64,000 bases of DNA from Thioalkalicoccus limnaeus. GTDB taxonomy: Bacteria; Pseudomonadota; Gammaproteobacteria; Chromatiales; Chromatiaceae. The stretch is taken from NCBI RefSeq assembly GCF_041197575.1, contig NZ_JBDKXB010000003.1, forward strand, positions 186,001 to 250,000, read 5' to 3'. The notes beneath the pieces are model-generated. The model was not told the origin of the DNA. It did no database searches and was given only the letters and a program-made list of their open reading frames with translations. The position numbers and the translations under genes are program-made. This document shows, piece by piece, positions 8,810 to 15,655 of this stretch (its first letter is position 1; each line of letters opens with the position of its first letter).

Positions 8810-9121
8810 GGTATCTGCTCCGGATGGCACGTTCGTGACCCCTGTAGGGGACCTTGCAAGAAGGCCTTCCTGGCCATTTGTCACAACGCCGAGCAACCAG
8901 GTGCTTCGTGTGCCACTCGGCCTTCTATTCAGACGCCTATAGGGCACCTTGAAACATTCAAGGTGCCCGCGCGGGGCAAGGATGCCCCGCCATTTTCAGT
9001 CGCCTAAGCGACGGAAAATGAAGCGAAGCGGAAATCGCATTTTCGCTTCGCGTCTCGAAAAATTGCCCGGATGGCAATTTTTCAAGGTCCTCTATAGGGC
9101 TGACCCAAGGCCTCGACACGG
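8810..9121. other. siaB-siaC intergenic region dominated by a hairpin repeat
   Basis: 312 bp inside the presumed sia operon. Positions 8936-9098 are a structured repeat (separate entry). The rest, 8810-8935, is open in the minus frame upstream of siaC but has no coding character or ribosome site. A promoter for siaCD alone could lie here, but no clear hexamers are seen. Confidence 0.5.
8936..9098. repeat. Multi-hairpin repeat element, copy A
   Basis: 163 bp made of consecutive palindromes: GGGCACCTTGAA/TTCAAGGTGCCC (8942-8968, 3-nt loop), CGGGGC/GCCCCG (8972-8989), CATTTTC/GAAAATG enclosing GTCGC/GCGAC (8991-9020), GCGAAGCG/CGCTTCGC (9023-9051) and GAAAAATTGCC/GGCAATTTTTC (9057-9083). The ends form an imperfect 19-bp terminal inverted repeat (17 of 19 match; CCTATAG at 8936 against CTATAGG at 9092). 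A second copy in the same orientation lies at 11006-11159. It sits inside the sia operon, so it is also transcribed as structured RNA. It is non-coding; a MITE-like or REP-type element is the best description. Confidence 0.85.
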
Positions 9122-9679
9122 CTAAAGCGTCGCCTTGAGGGTGAAGAGTAATTCGCCAGTCGGATCCGGTTCCAAAGCAAATTCGATTGGGCCATCGCTG
9201 TCGCGGGCGATCGTCAATAATCCCAGTCCGGCGCCGACACTATCCGCGGGCAACTCTTTGCGCAACTGCTCGCGATACGACCGCTTGATCTCCTCCACCG
9301 ACATGAGCCGCAGTTCCTCCAGGACGGGCCGCAACCGCTCTGCCCAATCCTGCGTAACCGGGTTCTTGCAGATGATCAGGAACCGACCATTCTCTTGTGT
9401 GATGCAGACGGAACCCGCGCGCAACTCGTTTTGCTGCGGTCCCGACACCAATTGGTCGCTCGAGTAGCGAACGACGTTCTGCGCCATTTCGATGAAGATC
9501 GAGAAGATTCTGCGGCGCAAGCCGCCCGGCATCTCCGAATACTCCAGTCGCAGCCGAACAGCATCGCCGATGGCATTGATGATGTTTTGCGAGAAATAGC
9601 CCACGTAGAAGAAGATGAGCCCCGGATTCTGCGCGAGACAGGATTCCCGATCCGTGCAAGCCGAAAGGTATCGATTCAT
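9122..9679 (-). CDS. siaB: SiaB-family protein kinase (DUF6272)
   Basis: 185 residues, the usual SiaB length. The fold is GHKL/histidine-kinase-ATPase-like: an N-box-like helix I-E-M-A-Q-N-V-V-R-Y-S near residues 62-72 and a glycine-rich G-A-G-L-G-L-L-T-I-A-R loop near residue 155. There is no His-phosphoacceptor domain. In Pseudomonas the protein transfers phosphate to a threonine of SiaC and so silences the cyclase SiaD. It begins 13 bp after the siaA stop, so siaA and siaB are clearly one transcription unit. The repeat element separates it from siaC downstream. Confidence 0.85.
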   Translation of the reverse strand: MNRYLSACTDRESCLAQNPGLIFFYVGYFSQNIINAIGDAVRLRLEYSEMPGGLRRRIFSIFIEMAQNVVRYSSDQLVSGPQQNELRAGSVCITQENGRFLIICKNPVTQDWAERLRPVLEELRLMSVEEIKRSYREQLRKELPADSVGAGLGLLTIARDSDGPIEFALEPDPTGELLFTLKATL

Positions 9680-9692
9680 CGCCGATCTCCAA

Positions 9693-10970
9693 TCAGTCGC
9701 CAGGCCACTCGAGACCCAGGATGGTCAGGTCGTCCCTAACGCGCTCGTTCCCCTGGTAAACGGAGAACATCTCTGCGAAGGCGTCCTTTTGTGCCGCCAT
9801 CCCGAGCGTCCGCGACTCGACCAGGAAACGGGTCAGGCGTCGCTTGCCGAAAGCGATTCGGCGGGGACCGCCGATCTGATCCAGAATTCCATCGGACACC
9901 AGATAGTACCGGTCCTTGGGCGTCACACTGATGCTGTGGTTGCTCCAGCGCATGTCGGCCGGTGTCGCCGCGTAACCGACACCGTGACGGTCGGACCGCA
10001 AGACCTCGCAGTCCGCTGGATTCCCGGCAAGCACTCGAAACAGCGGTAGTCGAGCTCCGGCATAGACCAAGCGGTGCTCCCGGATCCAGCCACGCACCAG
10101 GAGGCCATCCAGCCCGTCATCGGAGCCGGCGCTTCGCGGCGAGAGTTCGGGGGCGTTGTCGAATTGCCCCAGCGTATGTTTGATTCGGCGGTTCATCGAC
10201 GCGATCAAAGCGGCCGGGTCATCGTGACCATGCTGCGCGATCGCACGCTCGAACGCGGCATCCGCGATCAGGGTCATCAAGGCCCCGGGGACCCCGTGCC
10301 CGGTGCAATCGAACAGGGCCGCCAGGAAGCCACCCGGCGCTTCGGTGAAGTGGAAGAGATCGCCACCGACGGTGTCTCGCGGTCGCCATAAAACCCAGTG
10401 GCCATCGGGGAAGGTCTGAGTCAAGGCGTGACGGGAGGGCTTCATCAAAGACGACTGGATGATGCCCGCGTAGTCGATGCTCTCAGACAGTTGCCGATGC
10501 TGACGGGCTTGCAGTTCGGTCATGGCCTGCAACAGATCCATGACCTGTCCGACCCCACGATAACGGCCCTTGTCGACCAGAATGAAGCCATCGGCGAAGA
10601 CCTTTTCGCCGGTCTCGATGGCGAGCGCGGTCACGGCTTCGATCGTCATGTCCGATTCGACGACGAGGGGGTTCTTGTCCATGAACGCGATACAGCTTTG
10701 ACGGCCGTAGAGTTCGCGGTAATAGGGCTTCGACATCATGTTGTCGAAAAGGCCCCGATTGATCAGACCCATCGGCCGCTCAGCATGGAGAACCGGTAGG
10801 TTCTGGACCGTAGGATTCGCCGCGAAGCATTGGGCCACCTCGTCGTTTGTATGACTGGCGGTGATCGGTTCGACCGGCTTCAGCAGATCGCCGGCGCGGC
10901 GCGCTTCCTTGGTGGCCGCGCCGATTTCCAGCGGCTTCCTGGCGGCCCTATCCGAGTAACCGTCTCTCAT
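9693..10970 (-). CDS. siaA: SiaA-like PP2C phosphatase with an N-terminal CBS pair
   Basis: 425 residues from the ATG at 10970 (ribosome site GGGTGG). The longer frame to 11045 enters the repeat and is rejected. Residues ~30-150 form a CBS pair of the kind found in EAL-CBS-GGDEF proteins (L-I-N-R-G-L-F at 69-75 and P-Y-Y-R-E-L-Y-G-R at 82-90). A linker helix and a SpoIIE/PP2C phosphatase domain follow (~185-420), with the metal residues in V-G-G-D at 201-204, D-C-T-G-H-G at 221-226 and R-D-D-L-T-I-L-G near the end. Pseudomonas SiaA is a membrane protein with a periplasmic sensor and HAMP; here there is no membrane segment. It should dephosphorylate SiaC in response to a cytoplasmic ligand, possibly a nucleotide bound by the CBS pair (inference). 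Confidence 0.85.
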   Translation of the reverse strand: MRDGYSDRAARKPLEIGAATKEARRAGDLLKPVEPITASHTNDEVAQCFAANPTVQNLPVLHAERPMGLINRGLFDNMMSKPYYRELYGRQSCIAFMDKNPLVVESDMTIEAVTALAIETGEKVFADGFILVDKGRYRGVGQVMDLLQAMTELQARQHRQLSESIDYAGIIQSSLMKPSRHALTQTFPDGHWVLWRPRDTVGGDLFHFTEAPGGFLAALFDCTGHGVPGALMTLIADAAFERAIAQHGHDDPAALIASMNRRIKHTLGQFDNAPELSPRSAGSDDGLDGLLVRGWIREHRLVYAGARLPLFRVLAGNPADCEVLRSDRHGVGYAATPADMRWSNHSISVTPKDRYYLVSDGILDQIGGPRRIAFGKRRLTRFLVESRTLGMAAQKDAFAEMFSVYQGNERVRDDLTILGLEWPGD

Positions 10971-11005
10971 AACCACCCGTATCGATGGTTGTATAAGGGC
11001 ACCAC

Positions 11006-11159
11006 AAGGGCACCTGGAAAAACTCAAGGTGCCCGCGCGGTGCAAGGATGCCCCGCCATGTTCCGTCGCCCAAGCGACTGAACATGGCGCAAAGCGAAAA
11101 GCGCATTTTCGCTTTGCGTCTCGAAGAATTGCCCGGATGGCAATTCTTCAAGGGCACCA
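11006..11159. repeat. Multi-hairpin repeat element, copy B
   Basis: Second copy of the element at 8936-9098, same orientation, beginning 36 bp upstream of the siaA start codon. It keeps the same row of palindromes but with paired base changes: CATGTTC/GAACATG (11057-11086) for CATTTTC/GAAAATG, GCAAAGCG/CGCTTTGC for GCGAAGCG/CGCTTCGC, and GAAGAATTGCC/GGCAATTCTTC for GAAAAATTGCC/GGCAATTTTTC. The outer inverted repeat is less well kept than in copy A. The two copies bracket siaB and siaA. Confidence 0.85.
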
Positions 11160-11182
11160 TGATTCCTCGCATGGCCTCCGTG

Positions 11183-12232
11183 TCATTGCGCCGACCGCTC
11201 CAGGCCGGTTCGGCCGCGCAGCCGCTCGGACATGGCCTCGCGGTCGCTCTCCGGCAGCGGGATCAGCCCGACGGCCGCCAAGTAGCCATCCGGACCCCAG
11301 GCGGCATCGCTGGTGAGCTCGGCCAGGTACTCCTCGACACCCGGGATCTGGTCAAGGTGGGCCTGTTTCACATACAGGTAGAGCGGGCGCGATAGGGGAT
11401 AACGGCCGTCGGCGATGGTCGCGATGCTCGGCTCGATGCCGTCGATCCGGGCCGCTTGGATCTTGTCGGCATTTCGATCCAGGTAACTGAATCCGAAGAT
11501 CCCCACTGCGGTGGGATCGACGACCAACCGGTTCCAAATCAAGTCGTCGTATTCGCCGGCTTCGACGAAGGCGCCATCGTCACGGATCTCCTGACAGAAG
11601 GCCTGATGCCGATCCTTGTCGATGCCTCGCAATGCGGCGATCGCTGCAACTCGATCACAGCCGGGCTCCATCGCCAGCTCGATGAAGGCGTCACGGGTGC
11701 CGGACGTCGGCGGCGGACCCAGCACCTGGATTCGCGTCTCGGGCAGATCGGCGCGCAGGGCCCGCCAGGTCTGATAGGGGTTCGCAATCGGCTCATCGCC
11801 GCCGGCTGGGTCCGGTAGGACCTTGGCCAAGGCCATCCAGACCTCTTGCAGACTCAGATCGAGTCGGGTGGCGGCCCGCGAGTTGGCGATTGCTATGCCG
11901 TCGAAGCCGATCCGGATCTCGATGATCCGATCGACACCGTTCGCCAGGCAGGTATCGAGCTCGCTCGTCTTGATCGGCCGCGATGCGTTCGCAATGTCCG
12001 GGTGATCCTCGCCGACACCGGCACAGAAGCGCGTCAGGCCGCCGCCGGTTCCGGTCGAATCGATGCGCGGCGCCGGAAAGTCGGTCGTGCCGTCGAACCG
12101 TTCACTGACGGCCTTCGCGAAGGGATACAGGGTCGACGAGCCCACGATATGGATGTGGTCGCGGGCCAGGGTCGGGGTGGACAGCAGCACGGCCAGGGCT
12201 GTCGCGGTCACGGCGATCAAGGGCTTGTTCAC
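11183..12232 (-). CDS. PstS-like periplasmic phosphate-binding protein (divergent paralogue)
   Basis: 349 residues from a GTG at 12232, chosen because GAGGT lies 9-13 nt upstream and a signal peptide follows at once (L-I-A-V-T-A-T-A-L-A-V to T-L-A-R-D). The mature protein opens with H-I-V-G-S-S-T-L-Y-P-F and has T-G-T-G-G-G-L and T-S-G-T-R-D-A, the ligand loops of PstS/SphX-type type 2 periplasmic binding proteins. It lacks the F-P-A-P-x-Y signature of the other three PstS in this locus and is a separate lineage. It is transcribed away from the pst operon, and a strong three-half-site Pho box lies 68 bp upstream, so induction under phosphate starvation is likely. It may bind phosphate with different affinity or serve a non-transport role. 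Confidence 0.82.
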   Translation of the reverse strand: MNKPLIAVTATALAVLLSTPTLARDHIHIVGSSTLYPFAKAVSERFDGTTDFPAPRIDSTGTGGGLTRFCAGVGEDHPDIANASRPIKTSELDTCLANGVDRIIEIRIGFDGIAIANSRAATRLDLSLQEVWMALAKVLPDPAGGDEPIANPYQTWRALRADLPETRIQVLGPPPTSGTRDAFIELAMEPGCDRVAAIAALRGIDKDRHQAFCQEIRDDGAFVEAGEYDDLIWNRLVVDPTAVGIFGFSYLDRNADKIQAARIDGIEPSIATIADGRYPLSRPLYLYVKQAHLDQIPGVEEYLAELTSDAAWGPDGYLAAVGLIPLPESDREAMSERLRGRTGLERSAQ

Positions 12233-12299
12233 GATGGCGTTACCTCGCGGGGCGCTGGAAGGGCAACGCATCATTGTGCGCAGACGGTGTTGCGAGACC

Positions 12300-12328
12300 G
12301 TGACAGATGCGTGAGGGTTCGATGACAG
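12300..12328 (-). promoter_or_regulatory. Pho box (PhoB binding site), three half-sites
   Basis: Read on the minus strand: CTGTCAT, 4 nt, CCCTCAC, 4 nt, CTGTCAC. The outer units match the 7-bp PhoB half-site CTGTCAY, and all three start exactly 11 bp apart, which is the PhoB dimer spacing. It lies 68 bp upstream of the GTG of the divergent PstS gene. It could also affect the rightward gene at 12469. Confidence 0.75.
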
Positions 12329-12468
12329 ACAGGGGAACCGATCCGTTCGGCGCCTTCGGCGCCGGCCCTCGCCGCCGCCACGGTGATCGCAGCCTGGGCT
12401 CCATCGTCACAAGATCAAAACATTCGTCGGCTATCTTGCCGCTTCGCCATGGAACGATATCTGCCGAG

Positions 12469-12738
12469 ATGAAGATGGTCGACGCCCCCACGACGACGCC
12501 GTTGGAACGCGTCGAGGCCCTGTATCGTGAGCTCGTCGCCTGGTACGGCGAGGGTTCCGAGCGCGAGATCCGGGCTGCTTCCAAGCTGTTGGTGGTTGCG
12601 CTGTTCGAGCTCAAGACCCACGGAGGCCCCGGTTGGCGGACGCTGGTCGACGATCTGATTCAGACGCTCGAACGGGACCCGGCGCGTTTCGAGCGCATGC
12701 TCGAGGCCCATCGCGGCGAGCAAAGAAGACCATGGTGA
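12469..12738 (+). CDS. Small hypothetical protein in the pst locus
   Basis: 89 residues from ATG 12469 (a second in-frame ATG is at 12475; neither has a strong ribosome site). Mostly helical and charged: E-R-V-E-A-L-Y-R-E-L-V-A-W-Y early, A-A-S-K-L-L-V-V-A-L-F-E-L-K in the middle, and a basic tail. There is no signal peptide or membrane segment, so it is probably cytoplasmic. I do not recognise a family. Codon use is like its neighbours. It lies 80 bp before a pstS gene on the same strand and downstream of the Pho box, so it may be part of the phosphate regulon. Confidence 0.5.
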   Translation: MKMVDAPTTTPLERVEALYRELVAWYGEGSEREIRAASKLLVVALFELKTHGGPGWRTLVDDLIQTLERDPARFERMLEAHRGEQRRPW

Positions 12739-12818
12739 CGGACCGGCTCAGAACTGCGCACGGCCCGATGCCCCGGAGCCAAGTCCCGACGCAGACCGCC
12801 CACACCGAGGAATCCCAG

Positions 12819-13883
12819 ATGCCCTTCTTGCATTCGAGCCCGCGCTGGCACCTCGCCGTCGCTGCCCTGATCCTGGCCCTGCTGGCCCCGCCGCTGGCGG
12901 CTTCCGACCTGATCCGGATCAATGGGGCCGGTGCCAGCTTCCCGGCTCCCCTCTACATGCGTTGGTTTCGTGACTACTACCAGGCCCACCCGAACGTGTT
13001 GGTCGACTATCAGGCGATCGGCAGCGGCGCCGGCGTCGCCAATCTGATCCAAGGTCGATTCGACTTCGCTGGCTCCGATGAGCCGCTGACCGAGACGGCT
13101 CTCGAACAACTCGGCGCGGACTGGATCCAGATCCCGATGGCGGCCGGCGCCATCGTCATGGCCTATCACCTGCCCGGGATCGAGGAACTGAAACTGTCGC
13201 GCGAGGCCCTCTCGGCGATCTTCCTCGGCGAAGCCGTGCGCTGGAACGACCCCGTGATCGCCGCCGCCAATCCCGGAGTCGCCCTGCCGGATCGGCCGAT
13301 CGTGGTCGTCACGCGCGTCGATTCGAGCGGGACCAGCCTGATCGTGACCCGCCATCTGAGCGCGATCAGCGAGACCTTCGCGAACCTTGTCGGATCCAAC
13401 CTGAAGCCGGTCTGGCCCAAGGCCCTGCAGGACCGCGGGGGCCTCATTCGCGGCAGCGGAAACGGCGGTGTCGCGCGGCTCGTGCAGGCTGTGCCAGGCG
13501 CCGTCGGCTATGTGCAATTCGCCTACGCCCACCTGTCGGGCATCTCGATGGCCACCTTGCAGAACGAGGCCGGAGCCTTCGTACCGCCGAACGAGGCGTC
13601 CTTCCAGGCGACCCTGGCGTCCTTCCGCGCCGAGTTGGACTTGAGCGACCTCGCCGATCCGAAAGGCGCCGAGTCCTATCCGATCCTGGCCCTGTCGTGG
13701 CTGATCGTGCCACGGTCTACGGAGGAGCCCAAGAGCCGGACCTTGCGCGAGGTGTTGCGTTACGCGCTGACCGACGGTCAGAAGGACGCGGCGCCGCTCG
13801 GCTACATCCCGCTGAGCCCGGCGGCGGTCGAGCAGATCATGGAGCGGCTCGATCTTCGTGGACCCATCCCTTCGGATTCCTGA
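12819..13883 (+). CDS. pstS: PstS-family phosphate-binding protein
   Basis: 354 residues from ATG 12819, which has GAGG upstream and starts a clear signal peptide (hydrophobic run ending P-L-A-A-S-D). The mature protein has the PstS hallmarks G-A-G-A-S-F-P-A-P-L-Y near residue 36, I-G-S-G-A-G-V, F-A-G-S-D, W-N-D-P-V-I-A-A-A-N-P-G and D-S-S-G-T-S. These loops bind one phosphate in E. coli PstS. It delivers phosphate to the PstCA channel. It is about 30-40 residues longer than E. coli PstS through C-terminal insertions shared with the two downstream paralogues. It is one of four binding proteins in the locus. A frame extends upstream to 12633 but overlaps the preceding gene and is not needed. 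Confidence 0.9.
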   Translation: MPFLHSSPRWHLAVAALILALLAPPLAASDLIRINGAGASFPAPLYMRWFRDYYQAHPNVLVDYQAIGSGAGVANLIQGRFDFAGSDEPLTETALEQLGADWIQIPMAAGAIVMAYHLPGIEELKLSREALSAIFLGEAVRWNDPVIAAANPGVALPDRPIVVVTRVDSSGTSLIVTRHLSAISETFANLVGSNLKPVWPKALQDRGGLIRGSGNGGVARLVQAVPGAVGYVQFAYAHLSGISMATLQNEAGAFVPPNEASFQATLASFRAELDLSDLADPKGAESYPILALSWLIVPRSTEEPKSRTLREVLRYALTDGQKDAAPLGYIPLSPAAVEQIMERLDLRGPIPSDS

Positions 13884-13987
13884 TCGGGTTCGCCGATGAG
13901 TCGGCGTCGTGGGTCGCGGCGGAGAATTCATGTGTGACGGGTATATCATCTTGGCACCACCTCGATGATTCACTGAGGAGCCGCGCG

Positions 13988-14356
13988 ATGAGCGGTTTGC
14001 CCGATTCGGCCCTGACCATGATTTTGCTCTTTCTGCTGATCGTCTTGACGATCCTGTGGGCGCTGTATCGATTGAGCCGGCGCCATGTCGCGGTCGCCCA
14101 TCGTCCGGAGCTCTGGCAGGGGCGTAACTATCGTTGTCCGAGCTGCGCAACGCCGATGCGACAGGGCTGGGTCATGCTCGGCAGGGGTGCCATCTTCGCT
14201 CCGCGTGGCCAGACGCCACCCGGTACCTTTGCGCATATCGGCCAAGCCCTCGACAACACGATCAGCCTCGCGTGGCGGCCAGCGGCGAACATGGCCTGGC
14301 ATTGTCCGCACTGCCGCCTGCTGCTGATCGATCATGACAAGCTGGTCCGGCCGTAG
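13988..14356 (+). CDS. Membrane-anchored zinc-ribbon protein of unknown function
   Basis: 122 residues from ATG 13988, with GAGGAG 8 nt upstream. A single N-terminal membrane helix (about residues 9-27, T-M-I-L-L-F-L-L-I-V-L-T-I-L-W) is followed by a soluble domain with two CxxC knuckles, C-P-S-C at ~50-53 and C-P-H-C at ~106-109, expected to bind one zinc. The layout (CxxC, Met-rich turn, W-x-P strand, second CxxC) resembles DUF6487-type zinc ribbons, but I cannot confirm the family. It sits between two pstS genes on the same strand, so it may be co-regulated with phosphate uptake. No function is claimed. Confidence 0.65.
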   Translation: MSGLPDSALTMILLFLLIVLTILWALYRLSRRHVAVAHRPELWQGRNYRCPSCATPMRQGWVMLGRGAIFAPRGQTPPGTFAHIGQALDNTISLAWRPAANMAWHCPHCRLLLIDHDKLVRP

Positions 14357-14373
14357 GCCGGGCCGGGCTTGGT

Positions 14374-14404
14374 CGGTCACGAAAATATCATCGTATCGTC
14401 ATAC
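14374..14404 (+). promoter_or_regulatory. Probable Pho box upstream of pstS-pstCAB
   Basis: GTCA at 14376, ATCA at 14387 and GTCA at 14398 repeat exactly every 11 bp, separated by A/T-richer spacers, as in PhoB half-sites (consensus CTGTCAT plus 4 bp). It lies 83 bp upstream of the pstS that leads the transporter operon. Individual half-sites match the consensus less well than those at 12300-12328. Confidence 0.6.
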
Positions 14405-14486
14405 TGTTGGCGAGGTCTTCGACGAGAATAGCGCGGCGCAAAGTTCCGTCAGCGCTCGATCAACTCGTCCGGGAGTACCTTGCCTC

Positions 14487-15542
14487 ATGAATGTGTCACC
14501 CCTCTTCAAGAGAACCCTGATCGCTGGCTGTTTGGCCCTCGTCGCCGTGTCGCCGGCGGCGTTCGCGGAGGTCCGATTGATGGGCTCCGGGGCGAGCTTC
14601 CCGGCCCCGATCTATGCCAAGTGGTTCAAGGACTTCAGCAGCGCGACCAAAGGTGCGCGCGTCGATTACCAGTCGAAGGGCAGCGGTGCTGGGATCCAGG
14701 ACTTCATCAATCAGATCGTCGATTTCGCCGGCAGCGATGCGGCAATGAACGATGAGCAGATCGGCCAGGTCAAGAACGGCGTCGTGTTGTTGCCGGTGAC
14801 CGCCGGCGAGATCGTGCTGACCTACAACCTGCCGGGCGTCAGCGAGCTGCGCCTGCCCCGCGAGGTCTATCCGGCGATCTTTACCGGCGAGATCACCAAA
14901 TGGAACGACCCGCGGATCGCCGCGGCCAATCCGGGGGTCGACCTGCCCGATCGCGACATCACCGTCGTGGTCCGGTCCGATTCGTCGGGGACGACCTACG
15001 TCTTCACCGGCCACTTGGCCGCGATCGACGAGGCCTTCAACTCCGAGATCGGTCAGGGCACGTCGCCGCAATGGCCGCAGAGCGCCAAGTTCGTCAAGGC
15101 GCCGAAGAACGATGGGGTCACGGCCACGGTCAAGCAGACCCCGGGGGCGATCGGCTATGTCGAGTTCGGCTTCGCGAAGCTGACCGGGGCGCCGGTGGCC
15201 CTACTGGAGAATCGGGATGGCGAATTCGTCGCGCCGGGTCCGGAGACCGGCTCGGCCGCGTTGGCCAGCGCCGAGTTCCCGGGCGGCAACCTGCCGGGCA
15301 GCGAGGTTCCGGATCTGCGTGCCTGGGTCTTCGACCCGGCCGGGGCGCAAGCCTATCCGATCGCGACCTTCACCTGGCTCTTGTTCCCCGAGACCCAGGA
15401 TCCGGCAAAGGCCGCGGTGGCCCGCGATCTCGTCGAGTACATCCTGACCGAGGGTCAGAAGAGCGCCGATGAGCTGGGCTATGTGCCGTTGCCCGACAAT
15501 GTCATCGACAAGGTGCGGGAAGTCGCGCAATTGATCCGTTGA
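14487..15542 (+). CDS. pstS: PstS phosphate-binding protein, first gene of the transporter operon
   Basis: 351 residues from ATG 14487, preceded by GGGAG and followed by a signal peptide ending A-A-F-A-E. Signature loops are G-S-G-A-S-F-P-A-P-I-Y, G-S-G-A-G-I-Q, F-A-G-S-D-A-A-M and R-S-D-S-S-G-T-T-Y. It captures phosphate in the periplasm for the PstCAB ABC importer encoded next. A Pho-box-like array lies upstream. A GC-rich hairpin in the 113-bp gap before pstC could reduce read-through and keep this protein in excess over the membrane subunits. Of the four binding proteins this one is best placed to be the main partner of PstCAB. Confidence 0.93.
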   Translation: MNVSPLFKRTLIAGCLALVAVSPAAFAEVRLMGSGASFPAPIYAKWFKDFSSATKGARVDYQSKGSGAGIQDFINQIVDFAGSDAAMNDEQIGQVKNGVVLLPVTAGEIVLTYNLPGVSELRLPREVYPAIFTGEITKWNDPRIAAANPGVDLPDRDITVVVRSDSSGTTYVFTGHLAAIDEAFNSEIGQGTSPQWPQSAKFVKAPKNDGVTATVKQTPGAIGYVEFGFAKLTGAPVALLENRDGEFVAPGPETGSAALASAEFPGGNLPGSEVPDLRAWVFDPAGAQAYPIATFTWLLFPETQDPAKAAVARDLVEYILTEGQKSADELGYVPLPDNVIDKVREVAQLIR

Positions 15543-15575
15543 CGACTGCCCGAGCCTAGGTCGGGTTCCTGTCGA

Positions 15576-15600
15576 GTCCGTGGGCGTGACGCCCCCGGAC
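15576..15600 (+). terminator. Intra-operon hairpin between pstS and pstC
   Basis: Stem GTCCG + GGGCG paired with CGCCC + CGGAC around a TGA loop, with one T·C mismatch. No T run follows, so it is more likely an mRNA stabiliser or attenuator that favours pstS over pstCAB than a full terminator. Confidence 0.45.
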
Positions 15601-15655
15601 CCGGCGAATCCCCGGGTCACCTAGCCCATCAGCCTTGCATCGCAGGCCCAGATCT

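Noticed and set aside
13931..13955. Possible third Pho box upstream of the zinc-ribbon gene
   Set aside because: GTGA and ATCA are 11 bp apart but the flanking positions do not match the PhoB half-site and no third unit is in phase.
12660..14150. 496-codon minus-strand frame
   Set aside because: Antisense to a clear pstS with signal peptide and ligand loops; Arg/Gln/Asp-rich composition typical of shadow frames.
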